Shown piece by piece: positions 12,639 to 25,358 of a stretch of DNA of 64,000 nt (the stretch's first letter is position 1; each line of letters begins with the position of its first letter). The stretch lies in the NCBI RefSeq assembly GCF_027744825.2, contig NC_071345.1, positions 5,798,001 through 5,862,000 of the forward strand. The letters run 5' to 3'. The stretch comes from Synchiropus splendidus. Taxonomy: Eukaryota; Chordata; Actinopteri; Syngnathiformes; Callionymidae. Position numbers and translations under genes: made by a program. The notes below the pieces were generated by a model. The model had not been told where the DNA came from. It did not search any database and saw nothing but the letters and a program-made list of their open reading frames with translations.

Positions 12639-15372
12639 TGGTAAGGGACAGCTGGGGTTATTTATTTTCCAAATTTTAGCACAAAATGATAAAAAAAGGT
12701 ACAGCAAACTGAAGGACCTGGAATCTTCCCAGACCAGGTAAACCCCACTGGTGAAGCCACTGACGTAGTATGGTCAAAACCTTCAAGGTAGAATTGAAGT
12801 TAAAGCTTGGACGAGAATATCCAGGTTGGCGCTTCCTGTTCCTGTGCTCTTTCATCCTCCTCATTGAAAAGACGCTAGAGAGAATTAAGAAGAGTAAAGC
12901 AGTTTCATCGCCTCATAAAGTATCACAGTGGTAACAGCAACCGCAGCAGGAACCTAAAAGGCTTCCGGCATCAGCCATACGGCTTTAACATGCACACACT
13001 CCACAGGAGGTGTCGAGGAAGAGCGAGTTCAGTGTGTGACAGGGAGGAACGTCCCCAGATGTTTGCAGCACGGTCTTGTCTTCAGCTTCTTCTCTCACCA
13101 GACCCAGCTGGATCAGGCTTCATGGTTCTGTCTCATGCAACTGAAGGATCCCTCTCTTGTAACTCTTGAAAGCCAAGGTTTGTAGCGTGGTATCCCTCGG
13201 GGTCGTAGTTCAGCTCTGCCATCACTGGTGGTGTGTGTGTGTGTATGTGTGTGTGTTTGACGTTGGATGCTGAGCGGCAAGAAAATCCGCCAACCTCATC
13301 ATCCTGCTGTTTTTTAAAGGCATCACTTGACCACGGAAGATGAGCTGAAGGGTTCAACAAGGACCAGCACAGCTGATGGCTCTGAACAGCTGCTTGGTCT
13401 TTTATGTTGGATATTATTTCATCATCATTTGCCTTTTGTTCAATATGCAAATCATGAGGCTCCTGCCACTTTTAGCATTTTTTTTGGGGGGGGGTTTGGA
13501 GTTTGGTGATGGACTTGACCCAGGTCTGTTTTGCTTAAAGATTCGTGAACACTGATACAACGCAAACAATGACCATTCCAGTGGGCCTCAACAGTAAAAG
13601 AAAAAGAAACGCAGTTCAACGTTGAGGATTTCACCCACTTCAGAAAACCTTTGGCATGAAAACAGTTTTCTTCTCTGTGGATCAACAGCCATTCTCCGCT
13701 GGACAAATGGGATGCTACTAAGAGAGCAGCGAGGGGAGAGGTGTGGCGTGGGACAGACAATGGACTTCAATCGATTTGGACTCCTGAAAAGACAAAATAG
13801 CTGTTTGAAACAGAAGTATTCGGTCAAGCCTGAGATGTATGGAGTCCAAAAGCTTCATGTGTGTGACATTCATCGCACTCACACAAGACTTCATCCACAA
13901 AAGTGAGTCCAAGGGGGGACTGACTCCTGACTCGGTGATCAGCGAAGAGAGGTGTTAGCAAGTGTAAACCAGAGGTAGAGAGAGTGAAACAATGTCTAGA
14001 CTTCACCCCCACAGGAAGTCTGCCGCCATGGATTTAGGTTGTGTTATTTTCTTCCCAGACATCTGGGTTGGCCATTAATAGAATCTGTCCTCTTTCTGCA
14101 GCCTTCGCAGGAAGGTTCTGATCACAACTGAGCCACACTGTCAGGACAGAAATAGAACAGCTGCCAGAAGTGTTCCCAAATAACTGTTATTTTTCCGCAA
14201 TATTATGACTTAGTTGTTGAACAGAATTGCGAATACAAGTAGCAGAAAAAGCATCTCTGACCTCTCTTTCTCCTCTGCAAGTCCCTCCTACAGCTTTCGC
14301 CACAATCCCCCAGTCGGGCAGATAACAGTCCCTATCCCCACCCTCCCTCTTCGCCGTCGGCCCTTTGTATAAGTAAAAAAAGAAAAGATGTTCCGGAATT
14401 CAATTACACAAATCAAAAATTCTAATGGATGACAATAATCCGATCTGACATGATCTACTTTCTCAGAATCCCTAAGCAGCTACACAATTAAAACCGAAGA
14501 AAAGAGTAATGGATTAGCGCGTGACGAAGAGTGGAGGGGGTCCGTTGTGGGCTCGTCGCAGACTGGCTAATGAAGGGATGCTAATGGTGGCGTCTGGAGC
14601 AGTTCGCTTTTAGCTTTCATCGGTTTAATACCTTAAATAATAGAGGTGTGCTCCAAGTGTTTTGTGAAGACTAAAAAAATATATATACACTATACTACAT
14701 GATACTTACTTCAGGGTTTCATTCCTGCATAAGTCGGACAAAATTCGACGTACGATTAAACTGCAATATTTTAAATTTTCAAATTAGCATTAAGCATTTA
14801 CAATGACACATTTGGTCAAGGACAAAGTAGATTATGCAGATTACTTAACCCGTGAATGACACTGGATCATACAGTAACCAATGTGAAGACCAAGAGCCCG
14901 AGAGAGCGGCGAGAGCAAGACCAAGACCGCGACCAAACTGAATACAGAACAAACCTCTGGATTATAAATCCTACTGTTTTTCCTAGTTTGGCTGTTGATG
15001 CACGTGACTCATATACACCAGGTCTTTCCCCACTGACCAACATGAACAAAGGGTAAACACTACCTACAACTGCCAGAGGGCACTCGAGGAGTGTCTCTTG
15101 CTTCTTGGGACTTGGAATTTATTTCTACTCCTAAAAGACCCCATTTTGAATGGGATCCAGCCAAGCAAGAAGTGATCTGACCAAGAAAGAAGGAAGCAAA
15201 AGTCGGAGTTTTGGCATTTATTTAACTGATGACAATAAAATAAACGCTTGTTTTCAAACATATGAGAAGTGAATCTCGCTCCACTTTGCAGAGGTCCCCA
15301 CCCAGGCCGTTCCTTAAGCTTTCCATGCACAATACCTTAGTATTGTGGAGCAGCAGACCTGTCCCTGTCATA
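12639..15372. other. no gene recognised; a GT microsatellite at 13229-13257
   Basis: Mostly unique sequence. A short interrupted (GT)n tract at 13229-13257 and a G-run at 13490-13497 are the only simple features. The several 60-105 codon frames are unsupported. 14880-14940 ('gaccaagagc... caagaccgcgacc') resembles the edge of a repeat also glimpsed at 26885-26935 and 60080-60140. Confidence 0.45.
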
Positions 15373-15758
15373 TAGTTAAATGTTTCATTTGGGATCTATT
15401 TATTAAAAACGCGTGTCATATTGTCAAGAGTGACTTATACACACTATTTTCCTCTTCATGATGTACTTTGCGATTTACACGTCTGACTGAAAAAAAGGTC
15501 TCACTACACTTTTTTCCCCAATGAAAGACTTTCAGTTCATGAGTTGTTTTGGAAATTAAAAAATATATATTTTTAAGAAGTAAACACAGGGATTTATTTC
15601 TGACTTGAAAAGAATATATAAAAGAAAAATAAAGTATTTTCAAAAAGATTTCCAAAACAACTCAAGAACAGAAAGTCTTTCATTGGGAAAAAAAAGGAGT
15701 AAGTCAGTTGCACCAAAGTGTAAATCGCAAAGAAGATCCCAAATGAAACATCTAACTA
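15373..15758. mobile_element. 386-bp foldback MITE (TA-type ends)
   Basis: The outer arms (15373-15397 and 15735-15758) are inverted with one mismatch in the outer 24 bases, beginning TAGTTAAATGTTTCATTTGG. Inner arms continue the fold: CTTTGCGATTTACAC near 15467 pairs with GTGTAAATCGCAAAG near 15717, and CCAATGAAAGACTTTCAG through GAGTTGTTTTGGAAAT (15519-15558) pairs with 15647-15689. An AT-rich centre of about 90 bp forms the loop. TA at both outer ends suggests a Tc1-mariner-type duplication. No coding capacity. Confidence 0.88.
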
Positions 15759-17503
15759 AATGAGAGGAACAGGTCAGATGCTTGCCGTGCGTGCCTCCCG
15801 CCTGGAAAGCCTAAGGAATGGCCCGGGTGGGAACCTCTTCACTTCTCATGATATGTTTGGTCTGGTATGCTCTGGTCTCAGTGTCGGCGCGGTCTGGGGT
15901 CAGGTGGTCTTGTCTACAGCATTAGCAGATCTAAGCCTGTCTACATCCTGAGCACCACACAGCTGACAAAGTTCAGGCACCAGGTGAGTGCACCAGGTTC
16001 ATATCTACGACAAAAGTCCTGTAAATCCGAAGGGAAGTTCGTAGTATTGCAGTCGAAAGATACAGTATGTTGGACACATTCATATGTTGATGAACAATTG
16101 TATGTATGTCTAACAGTGGAAACACGACAGAAATGAAGGTGCCACAGGGATCCGTCCTTGGACTCCTACTGTTTTATTTCCTGCAATGAATTTGACCGTA
16201 ATCATGGCATCATTTCATTTTTCTTCATTCTGTGAAGATCATCATTTTGTTGAATAATGGAGACAATCTTTCTTTGTGTTTTTAAATGTTCCTAGTTATT
16301 TGGCTGAAAGATTTTTTTTACACTGGCTACTTAAATCAGAGACCACACAACAGCATCCACCTCCTGAAGTTAGTGTAAAAGCAAGGGAGCGATGGGGCGC
16401 TGAAGGGGGAAAGGCAGCCAAAATTAGAGGACACTCGACTGCCAGGGTCCAAAGTGAGGCGAGAGAGGGTTCTTCATGTGCCCTTCTGTGGTCATGCAGG
16501 TCACCTTCAGTGGTCTGGAGTTAGAGGCGACGTGAGCCGCTCTCACAGCAAAATCCGGTGACGCTTCAAAATGCAACAAGCAAGAGCTGTCAAGTGAGTG
16601 CTACCGTGTTTTGCCATCCTGACTTACAGAACCTTGAGGTGACTGGCTTATATCTGCATTCATGTCCACGAGGGAGATGAGCATGTGACTCACCATTTCA
16701 TCTCATTATCACCTGCATCTGGCTTACACTCCTTTCATCCAATTATCGGCGCAGTGGACAAGTCCACGTGTCGGGGATCAGCTCACTGTCAAGAGGCCTG
16801 GAACACAAAGGTGTGATGTCAGATTAGGTGTTGAAAACAGAGGTTTCACACCAAATAAACAACAGTGTCACTGAACTACTACCTCAGGAAGATGGTCCTG
16901 CAAGTGAAGGGTGGCACGAGCTTCTCCTCCCCACACAGACAATTAAACCGTTTTTATCGCCCGTCCGCTCCAATTGATACAGAAATGTTCCCTGATATGT
17001 ACCAACGTGCGAAAGATGGACCTGCAGGACGACCTGAGAGCAGCTTCTCAATGGCTAAATCAATAGAGGAGTAATGAGGAATGGCCGCGTGGAGGCCTGG
17101 CGGAGGGGAAGAAGCATATCACAGCGCCGGCCATTCCCTGACACCTCTCCTTCATTTGACCTTGTCATCATTCTTCAGCCGTCCTCTCGTCCTTACTCCC
17201 CGGTGAGTCATCGTCTCCGCCTTGTCAGGAGAGTGGTCACGTTCAAGCGAGTTCTGTCGATGTGTCATTCCACTTGGGTCCTTTGCCCCGCTGCCCTTTC
17301 AGTCGCCGTGGCCGGATCGTGCACCTTGACTTCTGGATCACCTGGTTTATAGTTTCACCAGTGAAGGACAAGCAGCCTATAAACAGTGACAGGTGCAAAG
17401 CCTGATGATGTATTTGACCTCAGTTGCTGGAGAAGAGAAACACTCTGCCCGTCCCACTCATGCTCCATTTACCTACGAAAATGTACCCCTCCATTTCAAA
17501 CAA
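15759..17503. other. no gene recognised
   Basis: Unique sequence. No splice-bounded exon or repeat copy was found. Confidence 0.45.
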
Positions 17504-17846
17504 TGTTACTGTCACTGATGCTTTGCATAGGTTTTGCTGCTCACCAATATATCCTCCAGGGGGAGCAGCTCAAAAAGCCAAAAGTTTCTGACTACAAGAA
17601 GCTCCAAAACCAATATGGCGACTGCGGAAAAAAGTATTGATAATGTACCTCATGCACAAAAGAGGCAACGTTGAAGGAGGTGTTACGGTCCAGAAAGCTA
17701 CCCTCCCTCTGCCCCCAACAGCTTCCGGTGCTACTTTTCCGTTTGGTTTGTATCCGTTTGCGAAAATGTGCAGAAATATGGACGAAATGAACACAGAGCA
17801 CAGACATATCGGGATCCATTTGTGACGTTAAACATAAATGAGCCTG
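17504..17846 (+). repeat. unclassified dispersed repeat family R, copy 1
   Basis: Four copies occur in the window. Shared landmarks in order: GT(T/A)AC.GTCACTGAT, 'caatatatcc.cc.gggggagcagctc', 'CCAAAA(C)CAA.ATGGCGACTG', 'agaggc... ', a short gap, 'TTTGG.CC.TAAGC/GTATCCG', 'GAAATGAAC.CAGAGCAC' and 'cattaatgggcct'. No inverted ends or poly-A tail that I can fix, so the class is unknown. The other copies are at 41780 (same strand) and 35622 and 44218 (opposite strand). Confidence 0.75.
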
Positions 17847-18593
17847 AAAATTCATGTGCAATATAAATACTGGGTGATTTGAATCAGGTCCAATCCACGG
17901 TAAAATAAGTGCCTCAGTTCAAACTATTCCTCAAAGTGGTACGCTTGTCTTTACACCCCCAGCTTCCTCCTGTCATCTGATGGCAGTAAAACTAAAACAT
18001 CAGGAGTCGTCATGATGATGTGTACTCTGTTGGGCTGTGAGATATTTTAGTGGCGCAGCCTTTAAACATCCCGCTATATAGCGCTCCTTTGAAACGCAGT
18101 AGTTGAAATAAGCAATTTGCCGCGGTTCAGTGTGCGGCATAATGGCACCGCTGTCCGACCACAATATGTGTTAATGCGTTACTTCTCTCCGAACGTAGGG
18201 TTACATAAGACCATCCTGACTTTCATGTCTTGTCTACTCTGCTTCACTCGCTGTTATTCTTTATCTGACTTAATGAGGATGGTTTGTAGCAGGAAAACAA
18301 AACTCGCTCTCGCCGTGACATCGCCATCATTCCAGCATCTGTTCCTTCTCACATCTCTAAATATAGACTTCCATCCTTTGAGGACACAATAAAAGCGCAG
18401 ATATGTCGGAGCATTTGATGTTCTCATAATGGAACTGGAGAGAGCTTTTGTGTCTCTCTGACAAGTCAAACAAACAAGTTTTCAGAAGAGTGAGAAATAA
18501 AAACGGGAAGTGCGAGTTTAAATACGTGACTTTTACTGGTTATTTTTGAGGTGACAGAGCTGCACACGGCTCATATTGAGAAATACATCCACC
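17847..18593. other. no gene recognised
   Basis: Unique sequence; the 91-codon frame at 18117-18392 has no recognisable similarity. Confidence 0.4.
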
Positions 18594-18718
18594 ATTTAGA
18601 GTCAACAATTCATCTTGGTTTGTGTTAGGACTGTGGGAGGAAACCAGAGCACGGAGAAAACCCTCACAAACACAGGGAGAACTACCTCAAGCTGGACTTC
18701 AACTTTCGACCTGCTTGA
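18594..18718 (-). mobile_element. tRNA-type SINE remnant
   Basis: 'TTTAGAGTCAACAATTCAT', 'GGACTGTGGGAGGAAACC', 'GGAGAAAACCCTCACAAACAC' and 'AGGGAGAACTACC' in this order are the reverse complement of a widespread fish SINE body with the usual mutations. The promoter-bearing head is missing or too diverged. Confidence 0.7.
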
Positions 18719-21700
18719 TATGAAGCTACAGTTCAAGTCACTCATAAAAAATGCAATAAAAAAGCTTAAATGAAATAACTAATTATTTATTAAAATTATT
18801 AATAATATTTATCAAAAAAGACGTGTGCGTTTCTAATTAATAAAGTCTTTCTTTTTTTTTCTCCTGCATATTAACATGTATTTTTCTTTGCCATCTTTTA
18901 CTCTGGAAATACTTTTAACAGAACCATTTGATTCAGAAAATACATTTTTTTCTTATTATATCAGACACATTTTTATTGAGCCGAAAACAGTTACTATTAA
19001 AATGACACATTATTGTGAAGGAGAAGTTGCTGCTTGTTATTAAATATTATATTATATAACTGCAACATGAATGCATTTGAATAATCGAGCCGTTTCTTCA
19101 TGTCATCTTCCAGTTTGTAAGCAACAATTTTGCCAACAAATTTTGTTTTTTAGCAAGCAAAATTACTTTTTTTTCCACTTTGTATTTCATCTAAACCAAC
19201 CGTCGCACGCCAAAACGCTTCTTTTTTTGTCAAGCCTCGGTATCATCTGCCTCCACCATGCGAGTCTGCTTGAGAAATCCACCCCCGCCCGCCGTGAACA
19301 CTTTAAAGACATGCTGTGTGTAGACGCCGTCACCTGCTGACTGTTCAGCGTGTTGAAGATGAGGATTTGGGTAATGGTCCAACAACAGTCAGGGCTTTAA
19401 GTAGCTGCTCCGAGCAAGTCAGAACAAAAAAAAAAATAGAAGCCTGTTGTTCAGGACATTATATCTAGCGATATAAAGCCATTTTGCTCATGCATTGAGC
19501 CTCATAAAGCCTATACTTTTCCCTAATAATATTAAAAAGAAGAGTGCCTCAGCTCTTAGCTGCTTAACTGACAGCATAACTGAAGCTTCAAGAGAAGCCT
19601 GGGGATGAGCCCCCTGGACACCTCCTGGTCTTCCATCCCGCCATCTTGATTTAGGGTTCGGATTATACCATAAACAATCCAAGTCGCAGGCTGAACTAAA
19701 TGTAATGAAAAGTCACATAAAAGGAGAGGCAGACTGTCAGTCTTCATGAGAGTTATTGGGAGTTATTTTTAGCATCAAGCGTCTCTGTGGTTCCCCCTCA
19801 TAACACACCAGGCACTCTGGTGTTTCTCCTGGAAGCACTCACATACATCTGCTTTCCCTTCTGTCATGAAATTCCCTTCCATCTGCAGCGAGTTTTTTTT
19901 TTTTTTTTGGACATTCCAAATCTCCAGAGTTTCATGTGTTTGATGGCTTATGTGAGTGAATGGTTTAGCACGCACTCCCAACGTAGAACGTCTTGCTGAT
20001 GTTGCGAAAAATACATGGCAAAAAACACCACACACAGAAGTATAAAATCAGAAAGGTGTTCAATATGAAGCCCCTAAAGCTGTCATGAACGACCTGAGTG
20101 AAACCATCGCACCAATGTCCAGTTGTTTTGCTTTCATTTTCCATTAAGTATTTTGCCTCCTGGAATCACCAGCCGAGTTTCCATTCTATCAGAATAACAT
20201 TTTATTCTCCACTCAGCAGACAGAGAGTGAAGCAATTTGTTTCTCTTTGTGGGGGAACGCCGGGTTCATTACAGGTGTGAAGATAGCGGCCCGAGCTATG
20301 ATACATGGGCTTTTCCCTGCGTTCACCTTGGGGTCTCCTTTTATACTCCGTATCATTACCAGAGCTTTGTCCGCGACACAGCTGAGGGAGATGATGCGGC
20401 GTCACCGTGTGGCTGAGGAGATTTTCCGATCGGCATTTCCCAGAGGAAGGAGTCTGTTCCTGCCGTGTAAAGTGGAATGACACTCACATTGTGGAGCTGA
20501 TGTGCTTTGTGTACAGCAGTTTTTCACTAAATTCGGCATCCAACTGTCTCAACGACAGTCCAGCCGATGATTCTTCAGTCCAGAATCTGGGTTTGATTTC
20601 TGCTCCTCACAAATGTTTTTGGTCATTTCACTGGAGTGATCGGTCTCATCGAGATACTCTGGATTGAAACAGCAGTAGAGGGAAGCACAAATGTTTATGG
20701 ATCAGCACGCTTGCGTCGTGTCTTGTCTTCTCAGGCAGAGTGCTTGCCTTGTGATGGTTGACATTACGAGCCGCATGGCAGAGGAATATAAAAGGTTGCG
20801 TAAACCCCTCCCTCCTAAAATGCATCAGTCAGATTCCCTGGATGTAAAATAGGCCTGAATAGCAGCTGACTGTTTGTCTTCTTTATTGGACTTCACTGGG
20901 GCCACTTGGACTGTCAAGGACGGTCTTTGAGTTTTACCTCTGCCCATGGTGCTCCATGGTGACGCCCTCGGTTGGATGGGCTGCATTTTTCATCCATCCT
21001 CGGAGGTTGACCTTCACGCAAGGTCCGACTCTAATGTATTGAATAGTTACAACATAGAACCGTACGTCATCGAGGCTCGGTGGAAGACCTTTCGCACGTC
21101 ATTCAATCATGTATTTACGTTGGTTACAGTATCCTCAAATGCAAATCATCGCCCCCCCCCAGCACGGCTGTGGCTATTTACGCTGACTCAGCAGCGCAGC
21201 GGGAAGTCAGAGGACACATGACGGCACTCCTGTGAGCTCGCAGTCCAACGGTGAGGGCTCATGAGTTGGCAGACAGGCGGGTGATGCGTCAGAGGATGTT
21301 CCCTCCACAGGATTTCAGTACGTCGTTCCTTCCGATCCCCTCGTCCGCCACGGCCCATATTTCCTGTGCTGCAAAGTCACGGCTGCAACTGGTAGAGATA
21401 AAGTCACAGACAATGGCCAACCATCTGTCCTTTTCTCATTATAGAGGGAGCATATGTTAATGTAGCCAGTCAAGGGCAAAATTAAATTCCTCCAGGAGAC
21501 TGCATTCTCCTATATACTTGGGAGTTCAGCCATGTTACACTGGTATGTCTTTCATTTCCCTCCTTTAACTCCCAAAGAAGGAAGTTTCATCAACTTTTTT
21601 ATTGCTCTAGTTTATTACAAAAACTTCCCTTTGCTTTCATATAGAAGGCTTCCTCCAGACACTCCCACCGCCTTTTGGTTTCTCTGCAACCTGGTGATGA

Positions 21701-21916
21701 TAGCCGACACCTCCAAACCTGTGAAAGAAATAAGCAGCTGACTATGGCTGAAAGAATGTATAGTAGCTTTCTAGCTAATATAGTAGCTTCACATGCAAAT
21801 GTTTGTATTTTTAAAGTTATGTCTTGGTTTTAACTAGTTAAAAATGTCATTTACTGCAGCAGGAAACAAACCTGCTTGTTAAAAACAAACCACTGCATTT
21901 CAATACGAAAGCTAGT
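18719..21916. other. no gene recognised
   Basis: AT-rich to 19070, then unique sequence. 20240-20670 has denser CpG and open frames on both strands, but no splice signals or known domain, so it is left unannotated. Confidence 0.45.
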
Positions 21917-22130
21917 GTTATGTTCCGTTTTGTCTCGTGCTTTTATTTTGTTATTTCCTGTTCGGTTCCGTGATTCCGTGTCCCAGTTTTCAGAGCGACA
22001 CGGCTGGCATTTATTTGCTAATCAAGCTCTCACGGATTTCAACACCTCGATGCCAGCTTGTGTCGCCAGATGGTTGCTTCACGTCCTCAGGGTAAACTCC
22101 TTCAACTCTCATACTGTTAATCTAAATTCC
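21917..22130 (+). repeat. partial second copy of the 4089-4757 repeat
   Basis: Shares with 4110-4310 the ordered motifs 'GCTTTTATTTTGTTATTTC', 'CCTCGATGCCAGC', 'GTCGCCAGATGGTT' and 'GGGTAAACTCC'. The downstream half is not clearly conserved. Confidence 0.6.
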
Positions 22131-23589
22131 ATGTGTTCTTGATATTTTTCTCAGCTGCCTTCTTAGTTTACACTCATTCCTCCGTTTTCTGTTCATCGCT
22201 TCTTGCTGCTAGTTTGCGTGTGTTTTTTTTAAAGACTCGCCTTTTCTGTTTCTCCATGTTGTAGTTATTCCTTGTGTTTTGTTATTTGCTCTCTTTAAAG
22301 AAACGCTAGTGGGATGTTGTCAAGGTCGCAGGTCTACCAAACCTTTGTCACCAAATACAGTACATGTGCTTTTATTTTGCAGGTGTATTTCCTGTTTTGC
22401 TCTCCTTTATATGGTTGACAGGTAATGACATCCAGCTGGAACCGATCACCTCATCAGTGCACCTGAAGACTTTATAAGCTTCCAGGTTCCTGTCTGTGGT
22501 GTCAGATCATCCCAAGCTCCTGAAGTGGTAAGTTCAGTCAAGTCTCTTGATCTTCTCTCTTTTTTTTTTTTTTTTTTTTTTATATATATGGAGCTTAAGC
22601 TTTTGTCAGTTTTTTTTTTTCACCTTATTCTCTGATTCAGACCATAAGTGCTAGATACAGTACTAAATTTCCACCTATGTGTTTTATTCAGCTGAGGTTT
22701 CTGTTCTCCTTTTCTGTGTTGTCTTCTGACTTATGTTTGTTTCAGGTTTGTCCCCTTTGTTTTGTGTGTATTATTGATAAATATTTACTAAACCTAGTCT
22801 TGCTGTCTCCCGTAACAAGCGTTTGAGTTCAGCACCTGCGGTTTTCGTCACATTGTCTGTAAAACTGTGCTCCGATGGGATACAGCGATGGACATATGCA
22901 TCTTTCCCCACATTAAACTCGGGTTACTCGCCACATTAAATCAATAGTAACTTCATTTATTTATAAACTAGTCGTATCACTGACATATTAATGGAGATCC
23001 AAGCACGTGTGGCTGTTGCATTCTTTCTGCTTAGTCGATTACTGCTGATCCTTTGTTCTGAAATCCCCAAACGGCACCAGGACCGGTTCTGCAGCTTCAC
23101 TTTAAACCTCAGCTCAGCAGAATGAGAGATGCAGTCGTGAGCTGCTGCTCTGTGGTGAGGGAGCGATGGGAGGTATCGCCTCATCGTATAGTGGCTTCAC
23201 AAACTGGAAATGAATGTATATCTGCTGTTAATGAATGCAACTTGATCGATTGACGGAAATTCCTGGTGCAGTTTTGCATTCACACCTGATGATAAATGCA
23301 GATTGAATCCAAATAGATATGATTTACTCCTTAGATTGCGTGAAACAACACTATTTCGCGTGCATATCTCAGTCATGCTCATCCTCGTAAGATGAGGGCA
23401 GAGCAGCGTGAAGCTAAATCCAAGTTGAGCAGGCTGAACGTGTGGAGAGCAACACAACTGTCCAGGGTTTCACATGTTCAGCACATCACTATCAAAACAT
23501 CATGACAGATGGTCAACAATTTATTTATTTATATTTAGACTTATTTATTATATATTTCATCTCACATTGATGCTGAATATTTTCTTTTA
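22131..23589. other. no gene; old repeat-like sequence with poly-T tracts
   Basis: 22190-22860 is pyrimidine-rich and resembles degraded transposon sequence, with T-runs at about 22560-22580 and 22611-22620. The remainder is unique and AT-rich. Confidence 0.45.
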
Positions 23590-23780
23590 AAATTTGTTTT
23601 CATTTAAAAGGTAATGCGGAAGGATTCTCAAGCATTTTAAAAAATATTTCAGCTATTTGACTAAAAGCAAAACTATTAAGCGTTTTAAAAAATATTCCAG
23701 CAATGCATTTATGATTTTAAATTTCTCCAGACGATAACATTTACTCAGCTTTTATCTATCATGGTTAGAATGCCATTTTT
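23590..23780 (+). repeat. AT-rich duplicated segment, copy 1
   Basis: Shares with 27585-27915, same orientation and order: 'TTTTCATTTAAAaGGTAATG', 'AAGGATTCTCAAGCATTTTT', 'ATATTTCA', 'aGCAATG.ATTT', 'TGATTTTAAAT', 'TTACTCAGCTTTTAT' and 'GGTTAGAAT'. Either an unclassified repeat or a small local duplication. It contains an internal repeat of 'AAGC.TTTTAAAAAATATT'. Confidence 0.75.
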
Positions 23781-25310
23781 TATTAAATATTATTCTTTAA
23801 TTGTGTACATTTCCAAAGTTTTATATGTATTTTCCTCTTCAAAATGTTTTTTTTCACACTTTTTACCCACGCATTAAAGTAATTTTGCTTTCATCTCACA
23901 ATTCCCAGTTGCCTGTCGTATTGACGGTTTCCCCAGCAAACTTCCTCACCAGCTGCTTTGTTTTGACAAAACCTCAAGAATTCCATTGACATGTATCATC
24001 ACCATAACGCTGCTTCCATCAGCAGCCAGTAGATTCTTTTAATCTGCAATGCAAAAATGTCATATTTTCATTGGCAAGAGCCCAAGTCCAATGAGTGGGT
24101 CTGGTCAAGTGTTCCAGGTATTCCCTCGCACTCAAAAGACCCAGTGATCTGAGGAAACCAGCGTGAGTGTCCGCTCAAGAGCCAGATCTCAGGAGGGCTT
24201 TTAGAAGAGGCACTTCTGGCTGAGAGGCTTGAGATCGGCACTTTATTAAAACGGTCCGGTCAGGGAAACGGAGAAGGATGGTGTGGACGGAGATGCCTTT
24301 CACTGGTCTTCACTCACCTGAGCTTCAATGGTGGCATCATGTCTCTGGACTCGACAACAATCTATCAAGGATGCTGCCGCCTTTTTGGAAATGCTGCATG
24401 ATGTTGTTGAAGTCTTCTTGTGCCCACAGTTTCCCCTCGAACTTTTGCCGGATCAGAGACTACAATAATTCCCCGAAACAAGCAACGCAGCAGGTCCACT
24501 TCTGCGTTAGTAGAAAAAAACCAAGTGGTTTCTCAGGTATAAATCTCTGCCAGCGTTAATTAAAACCTCAAGCATTGTTCAGCAGCTGAGGGCCGACTTG
24601 CTCGTCCATTACAGTGTTTCCCCTCCTCAAAGAAACTCATTAATGGGGAGAGTGATTTCTCCTCCGAGTGTCTATCAATGTCTCTTTCACCGCGCAGCCA
24701 AAGGGAGTCGAGTTTTCAAGGCAGTGGATTTCTGCATTTAAATCCTGAACGTGTCAAGTTGAGAGCCAGAGAAAAACCTGTCGAGGAAGGACTCTGTTGC
24801 ACCTTGACTCCACGACGATGGCAATGTTTTCTGAAATACAGTTAAACCACTGGCTTATTTTGTTGCAGTGCATTATGGTACCTGAGCCATTGACAACATG
24901 TTTATTAGCAAATAAAAACTGTATACAGCCGGTCCTGGACTTGCGACAGGCTGACCTTCTGACGCATCGGATTTGTATCATATCTTATCTGTGCTAAGAA
25001 AAGTCGTAATTTTGGACACAAAACTACATGTCACATGACTGTCACGTTGATTGATGACTATTATTGCTATCAATCATTCAGAATTTAATTTATTGCCCTG
25101 GTCAGTGGGGAGCCCACCAACTAGGAAAGTGTTTTGGAATAAAGTGCTGGCAGAAAAAAAAAATATATATATAATAAATAAACAACAAAGGCTGATCAAG
25201 AATTCAACAGTCTGGCGGCCGAGGGGAAGAAGTTCCTGCTCCACTGATCCCACTGATGCACAAGACACGTGGCAGCTAGGATGAGAACAACAACAACAAA
25301 CATGGAGGAA
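23781..25310. other. no gene recognised
   Basis: Unique sequence. 24925-25020 ('ccggtcctggacttgcgac... cgtaattttgg') may be a decayed MITE related to the 54883 element. Confidence 0.4.
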
Positions 25311-25358
25311 TCCCTGAACCAAAGCAAACAAAAGCATCTGTTTGCTTTGGTTCAGGGA
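25311..25358. other. perfect hairpin, 20-bp arms, 8-nt loop
   Basis: Positions 25311-25330 (TCCCTGAACCAAAGCAAACA) and 25339-25358 are exact reverse complements, separated by AAAGCATC. The symmetry stops abruptly on both sides. Too short for a normal pre-miRNA; function unknown. Confidence 0.95.

Noticed and set aside
25311..25358. Hairpin as a microRNA gene
   Set aside because: The stem-loop is 48 nt in total, shorter than Drosha substrates, and symmetry ends abruptly. It is kept as a finding but not called an ncRNA.
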